7,106 bases of DNA from Candidatus Niyogiibacteriota bacterium (lineage in GTDB: Bacteria > Patescibacteriota > Minisyncoccia > 1-14-0-10-42-19), in assembly GCA_016204155.1 (NCBI GenBank), contig JACQLG010000053.1, positions 1 to 7,106 of the forward strand. Reading direction: 5' to 3'. Position 1 is the first letter of the stretch; each line of letters starts with the position of its first letter. This document shows, piece after piece, positions 4,676 to 7,106 of this stretch. The position numbers and the translations under genes were made by a program. Below the pieces are notes generated by a model, which was given only the letters and a program-made list of their open reading frames with translations, did no database searches and was not told the origin of the DNA.

Positions 4676-5188
4676 TTACCTTCGTAATCCTTTCAACAAA
4701 GTCACGTATCCGCGGCGCTCCGCATGCTTCCAATTAAGATCAAATGCGCGAGCTGCTCGATAAATCGCTTTTTGCGCTCCCTCAATTTCTACAAAATACA
4801 TCCGACCAACCGTATCAAGCTCAATAAACGTATCGCTTAATCTCCAATGCTCCCGAAATTTTCTGTACTGAAAATCTTTCAGAAATCCCAAGGTCTCGAT
4901 AAGTTTTTGCGTCATCTCAAAATCCCCTACCTCAATCTCATATTCCTTTTTAATCTTGAATTTTTTGCTCTTGTTTACAGGCGTTGTCTTTACCGTCAGC
5001 ACAACCGAATGATTATTCCACCGGCGCAGGCGAAAAAGGATGCCTTTTTTATACAACTGTCGGTCTTTTGTATCAAAAAATATATTGTCCTCCATCCCTT
5101 TCCAAATCAAATGCGCGCCAAGCGATCGGAGTTTGGAATGGATACGAGAAAAATCTTTCACCCTAAATTTAACTTCAATCTCTTTCAT
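4676..5188 (-). CDS. CYTH-domain protein (CyaB / thiamine-triphosphatase-like)
   Basis: A 170-residue single CYTH domain, the triphosphate-tunnel metalloenzyme fold whose members hydrolyse or cyclise triphosphate substrates (class IV adenylate cyclase, ThTPase, inorganic triphosphatase). Seen: the hallmark E3-x-E5-x-K7 (KEIEVKF); FFDTKDRQLYKKG near 37-49 with LRLRR-type basic residues (LFRLRR, 51-56); LTVKT at 64-68; KEYEIEV at 81-87; YRKFRE at 108-113; IELDTVG at 122-128; and FVEIEG at 132-137. Together these supply the alternating acidic and basic tunnel residues. Overall layout is closest to CyaB-type proteins, but the substrate cannot be assigned. The ATG follows the upstream stop by two bases (TAACAATG) with no good SD, implying translational coupling to the nucleotidyltransferase pair. 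Confidence 0.9.
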   Translation of the reverse strand: MKEIEVKFRVKDFSRIHSKLRSLGAHLIWKGMEDNIFFDTKDRQLYKKGILFRLRRWNNHSVVLTVKTTPVNKSKKFKIKKEYEIEVGDFEMTQKLIETLGFLKDFQYRKFREHWRLSDTFIELDTVGRMYFVEIEGAQKAIYRAARAFDLNWKHAERRGYVTLLKGLRR

Positions 5189-5190
5189 TG

Positions 5191-5664
5191 TTACTTAGCG
5201 CGTTTGGCAAAATTTTTTAAAATCCGCGAGCTTGATTGATCTGCCAAATATCCAACATAAACCATTTTGCATCCGATCTTCCTACATACGGCTTCTTCAA
5301 ATGGATCCTTTATTTTCCTATCGCCCCCATTTACAAACACATCCGGCTTTATTTTCTTTAATGCGTTACTTACACTCATATTCTTAGCATTGCCAGATTG
5401 ACGCATCAGCACTACTTTATCTACCACTCGGAGCGCTCCAATGATCTCTCCTCGTTCCCGCTCGGGCATAAACACAAACCCCTTCTTTGCGTAAAGATAA
5501 TTATCACTATTAAGAATAACTATGAGCTTATCACCGCATTTTTTTGCTTCTTTAAAAAATCGGATATGCCCAACATGCAGGGGGTCAAATCCGCCAGATA
5601 CAGCAACAACGATTTTTTTCTTTTTACGCTCTCTGTATTGTTTCTTTTTTTGTGCGTGTCGCAT
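5191..5664 (-). CDS. HxGH nucleotidyltransferase (RfaE2 / glycerol-3-P cytidylyltransferase-like), paralog 2
   Basis: A 157-residue Rossmann-like nucleotidyltransferase of the cytidylyltransferase-like superfamily, expected to transfer AMP or CMP from an NTP to a phosphorylated small molecule. Seen: a basic N-terminus (residues 3-17, rich in K/R/Q), SGGFDPLHVGH at 23-33 with the HxGH motif (30-33), GDKLIVILNSDN at 44-55, FMPERER (65-71), VNGGDR (111-116), and the C-terminal Ser-rich motif QSSSR (143-147) at the place of the usual IS(S/T)(S/T)xxR. It resembles the adenylyltransferase half of RfaE/HldE, but the substrate is not readable. It is a close paralog of the upstream gene (about 60% identical by eye over the core) and overlaps it by 41 bases. 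The upstream AGGG, four bases from the ATG, is a weak SD; no alternative start exists downstream before the core. Confidence 0.88.
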   Translation of the reverse strand: MRHAQKKKQYRERKKKKIVVAVSGGFDPLHVGHIRFFKEAKKCGDKLIVILNSDNYLYAKKGFVFMPERERGEIIGALRVVDKVVLMRQSGNAKNMSVSNALKKIKPDVFVNGGDRKIKDPFEEAVCRKIGCKMVYVGYLADQSSSRILKNFAKRAK

Positions 5665-6112
5665 GTTTCCCTAAAAGCCATGAGCTTGATTGCACTTTGC
5701 CACCTGCGCCGACATTGAATACCATTTTACATCCAATCTCTCTGCATATTGCAACCTCCGGAATATTGTTTCGCATTCTATCGCCTCCGTTCGCAAAAAT
5801 ATGCGGTTTTATGCGCTCAAGCGCTTCGTTTACGCTAAGATCTCTCGTTCCTTTTGAATGCCGTGTAAACACGACCTTATCAACAAAACGGAGCGCCTCT
5901 ATAACTTCTTTGCGCTCACGCTCTGGCATGAATACATAGCCCTTTTTTGCGCGGAGCCAATTGTCGTTATTGATGATAACGACGAGCTTGTCTCCTAATT
6001 TTTTCGCGTCTTCAAAAAGCCGGACATGTCCGATATGCATCGGGTCAAACCCGCCCGACACCGCAACCCAAATCGGCTTATGCGGCTTTCTCTTTTTTGC
6101 TGTTTTCTTCAT
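5624..6112 (-). CDS. HxGH nucleotidyltransferase (RfaE2-like), paralog 1
   Basis: A 162-residue member of the same family as its downstream neighbour and first gene of the apparent operon. Seen: a basic N-terminus (KKTAKKRKPHK), SGGFDPMHIGH at 19-29 with HIGH at 26-29, GDKLVVIINNDN at 40-51, the identical FMPERER block (61-67), ANGGDR (107-112), IGCKMVF, and QSSS at 141-144 followed by Trp rather than Arg. Its last 13 codons overlap paralog 2 in another frame, and its C-terminus (GKHATRTKKETIQRA) is correspondingly unlike that of paralog 2. The ATG 6110-6112 has no SD; an extended -10 lies six bases upstream. Function is inferred as activation of a sugar-phosphate or alcohol-phosphate for envelope building, but this is unproven. 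Confidence 0.88.
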   Translation of the reverse strand: MKKTAKKRKPHKPIWVAVSGGFDPMHIGHVRLFEDAKKLGDKLVVIINNDNWLRAKKGYVFMPERERKEVIEALRFVDKVVFTRHSKGTRDLSVNEALERIKPHIFANGGDRMRNNIPEVAICREIGCKMVFNVGAGGKVQSSSWLLGKHATRTKKETIQRA

Positions 6113-6118
6113 AAAAAA

Positions 6119-6127
6119 ATAATACCA
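6119..6127 (-). promoter_or_regulatory. Leaderless extended -10 promoter of the nucleotidyltransferase operon
   Basis: Minus-strand TGG-TATTAT (TATTAT at 6119-6124, 5/6, with the extended TG element) is followed by six T and then the ATG. This predicts transcription from the first base of the start codon. No good -35 is visible at 16-18 bases, as is usual for extended -10 promoters. The region is shared with the divergent DUF475 gene. Confidence 0.5.
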
Positions 6128-6152
6128 TATTGCACCTTAAAAGAAAATGCGC

Positions 6153-6157
6153 GAGGA
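6153..6157 (+). promoter_or_regulatory. Shine-Dalgarno fixing the DUF475 start
   Basis: GAGGA sits seven bases before the ATG at 6165. It lies inside the longer reading frame that begins at 6147 and favours 6165 as the true start. Confidence 0.6.
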
Positions 6158-6164
6158 TAAAAGA

Positions 6165-7094
6165 ATGATAGAACTTATTGTCATCATCATTGGTTTGAGC
6201 TTGTTTGAAATAATCTCAAGCTTTGATAACGCAATCGTCAATGCGCATATATTGAAAACCCTGCCCGAACGATTTCGCAGAATTTTTCTTTTGTGGGGGC
6301 TTTTGTTTGCGGTGTTCCTTCTTCGCGGCGTTCTGCCTTTTATTATCGTATGGATTGCGAATCCGACGCTTTCCTTCGGAGAACTTTTATCATTTGCGCT
6401 TTCCGGCAGTGAAGAAATAAAAGAAGCCGTAGAGCATTCAAAGCCGTTTCTGCTTCTGGGCGGCGGCGTCTATTTGTTTCTTGTTTTTCTTTCGTGGCTT
6501 TTTCTTGAAGAGAAAAAATATGCCTATCTCGTGGAACATTTCATTCACAAGCAATCCATGTGGTTTTACGCAGTAACTTCGCTATTTTTCACAGGCATTA
6601 TTTATCTTGCCATCAAACACGATCCGTTTTTAGCGCTTGCGGCAGCCATCGGTTCAACCGCATTTTTCATTACTGACGGATTTAAGAAAAATGCGGAAGC
6701 AAAAGAAAAAGAACTTTTAAATCCTAATATGAGCGCGTGGAGCAAAATAATGTATCTTGAGGCGCTTGATGCATCATTTTCCATCGACGGAGTTGTCGGC
6801 GCATTTGCGTTCACGATTTCTGTTCCGTTGATCTTGATAGGAAACGGCATCGGGGCGTTCGTGGTGCGGGAATTTACTGTCCGCGGCATGGATCTTATCT
6901 CTAAATTTGCCTATCTCAAAAACGGCGCCATGTATGCTATCGGAATGCTGGGTGCGCTCATGATGTTTGAGAGCTTCGGAAAGGAATATCCGTTTTGGCT
7001 TGCTCCCCTCAATACCGTGACTCTTCTTTCAATCTTTTTGTTTCTTTCGTGGCGCGAAATCAAACTCGCAGAAAAAAAATCTCACGCAAAATAA
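6165..7094 (+). CDS. DUF475 / TerC-family integral membrane protein
   Basis: A 309-residue multi-pass inner-membrane protein of the DUF475 family, related to TerC (tellurite-resistance-associated; some TerC proteins export Mn2+). Seen: an N-terminal helix with FEIISSFDNAIVNAHIL (E15, D21, N22) and a second-half counterpart YLEALDASFSIDGVVGAF (E199, D202, D208), the paired acidic motifs expected to bind the cation in membrane helices; GNGIGAFVVREFTVRG at 226-241; and LKNGAMYAIG at 251-260. Roughly seven hydrophobic spans are visible, with charged loops around 82-92 and 173-190. The frame extends to an ATG at 6147, but ATG 6165 has GAGGA seven bases upstream and yields MIELIVIIIGLSLFEIISS, starting directly in the first helix. 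It is divergent from the nucleotidyltransferase operon. Family is confident; ion specificity is inferred. Confidence 0.88.
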   Translation: MIELIVIIIGLSLFEIISSFDNAIVNAHILKTLPERFRRIFLLWGLLFAVFLLRGVLPFIIVWIANPTLSFGELLSFALSGSEEIKEAVEHSKPFLLLGGGVYLFLVFLSWLFLEEKKYAYLVEHFIHKQSMWFYAVTSLFFTGIIYLAIKHDPFLALAAAIGSTAFFITDGFKKNAEAKEKELLNPNMSAWSKIMYLEALDASFSIDGVVGAFAFTISVPLILIGNGIGAFVVREFTVRGMDLISKFAYLKNGAMYAIGMLGALMMFESFGKEYPFWLAPLNTVTLLSIFLFLSWREIKLAEKKSHAK

Positions 7095-7106
7095 AAAGCC
7101 CCGAAA
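7093..7106 (+). terminator. Start of a probable intrinsic terminator, cut by the window end
   Basis: AAAAAGCCCCGAAA begins at the DUF475 stop codon. Its last ten bases are identical to 68-77, inside the left-hand terminator. The pattern (A-run, GCCCC, GAAA loop) predicts a returning GGGGC and T-run just outside the window, probably working in both directions. Confidence 0.5.

Noticed and set aside
6147..6164. Longer DUF475 protein from ATG 6147
   Set aside because: It has no SD, whereas ATG 6165 has GAGGA at seven bases and begins at the expected membrane helix.

Overview
The window reads as chromosome from an AT-rich bacterium with a compact genome, most likely a member of the Candidate Phyla Radiation (Patescibacteria, Parcubacteria-like). 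This is inferred from protein style (the CorA GMN-LPF tail, the TerC-like DUF475 protein, the HHNLALPE variant in GMP synthase), from short intergenic gaps, and from promoters placed so close to start codons that leaderless mRNAs are expected. TGA is used as a stop (unknown gene ending at 2020), so the standard bacterial code fits. No phage, plasmid, transposase or CRISPR signal is visible.

Layout, left to right. Positions 1-22 are the 5' end of a minus-strand tRNA cut by the window edge, with a near-consensus promoter at 31-59. All protein genes up to 6112 are on the minus strand. A PhoU-like DUF47 protein (93-779) has its own promoter, a strong Shine-Dalgarno (SD) and a UUCG-loop terminator. 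A CorA-type divalent-cation channel follows (882-1802), then an unrecognised 271-residue protein (2020-2835), GMP synthase guaA (3084-4616), a CYTH-domain protein (4676-5188) and two tandem paralogous HxGH nucleotidyltransferases (5191-5664 and 5624-6112). Diverging on the plus strand is a DUF475/TerC-family membrane protein (6165-7094); the first bases of its probable terminator lie at the window end.

How the genes relate. The two nucleotidyltransferases and the CYTH protein overlap or nearly abut and look like one operon. guaA follows after 59 bases with its own apparent leaderless promoter. CorA, DUF47 and DUF475 are linked only by a general theme of ion handling (Mg/Co, phosphate, perhaps Mn).

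The most unusual part is 2836-3083. The unknown gene is preceded by three consecutive hairpins, each capped by the same C(UACG)G tetraloop, the last one abutting a strong SD. Just upstream are three back-to-back tandem duplications (16, 14 and 7 bp), one of which overlaps a perfect 11-bp inverted repeat. Start sites fall into two classes: leaderless-looking ATGs with a -10-like hexamer exactly six bases upstream (corA, guaA, first nucleotidyltransferase), and SD-led starts (DUF47, unknown gene, DUF475). No stretch longer than 300 bases lacks a gene.
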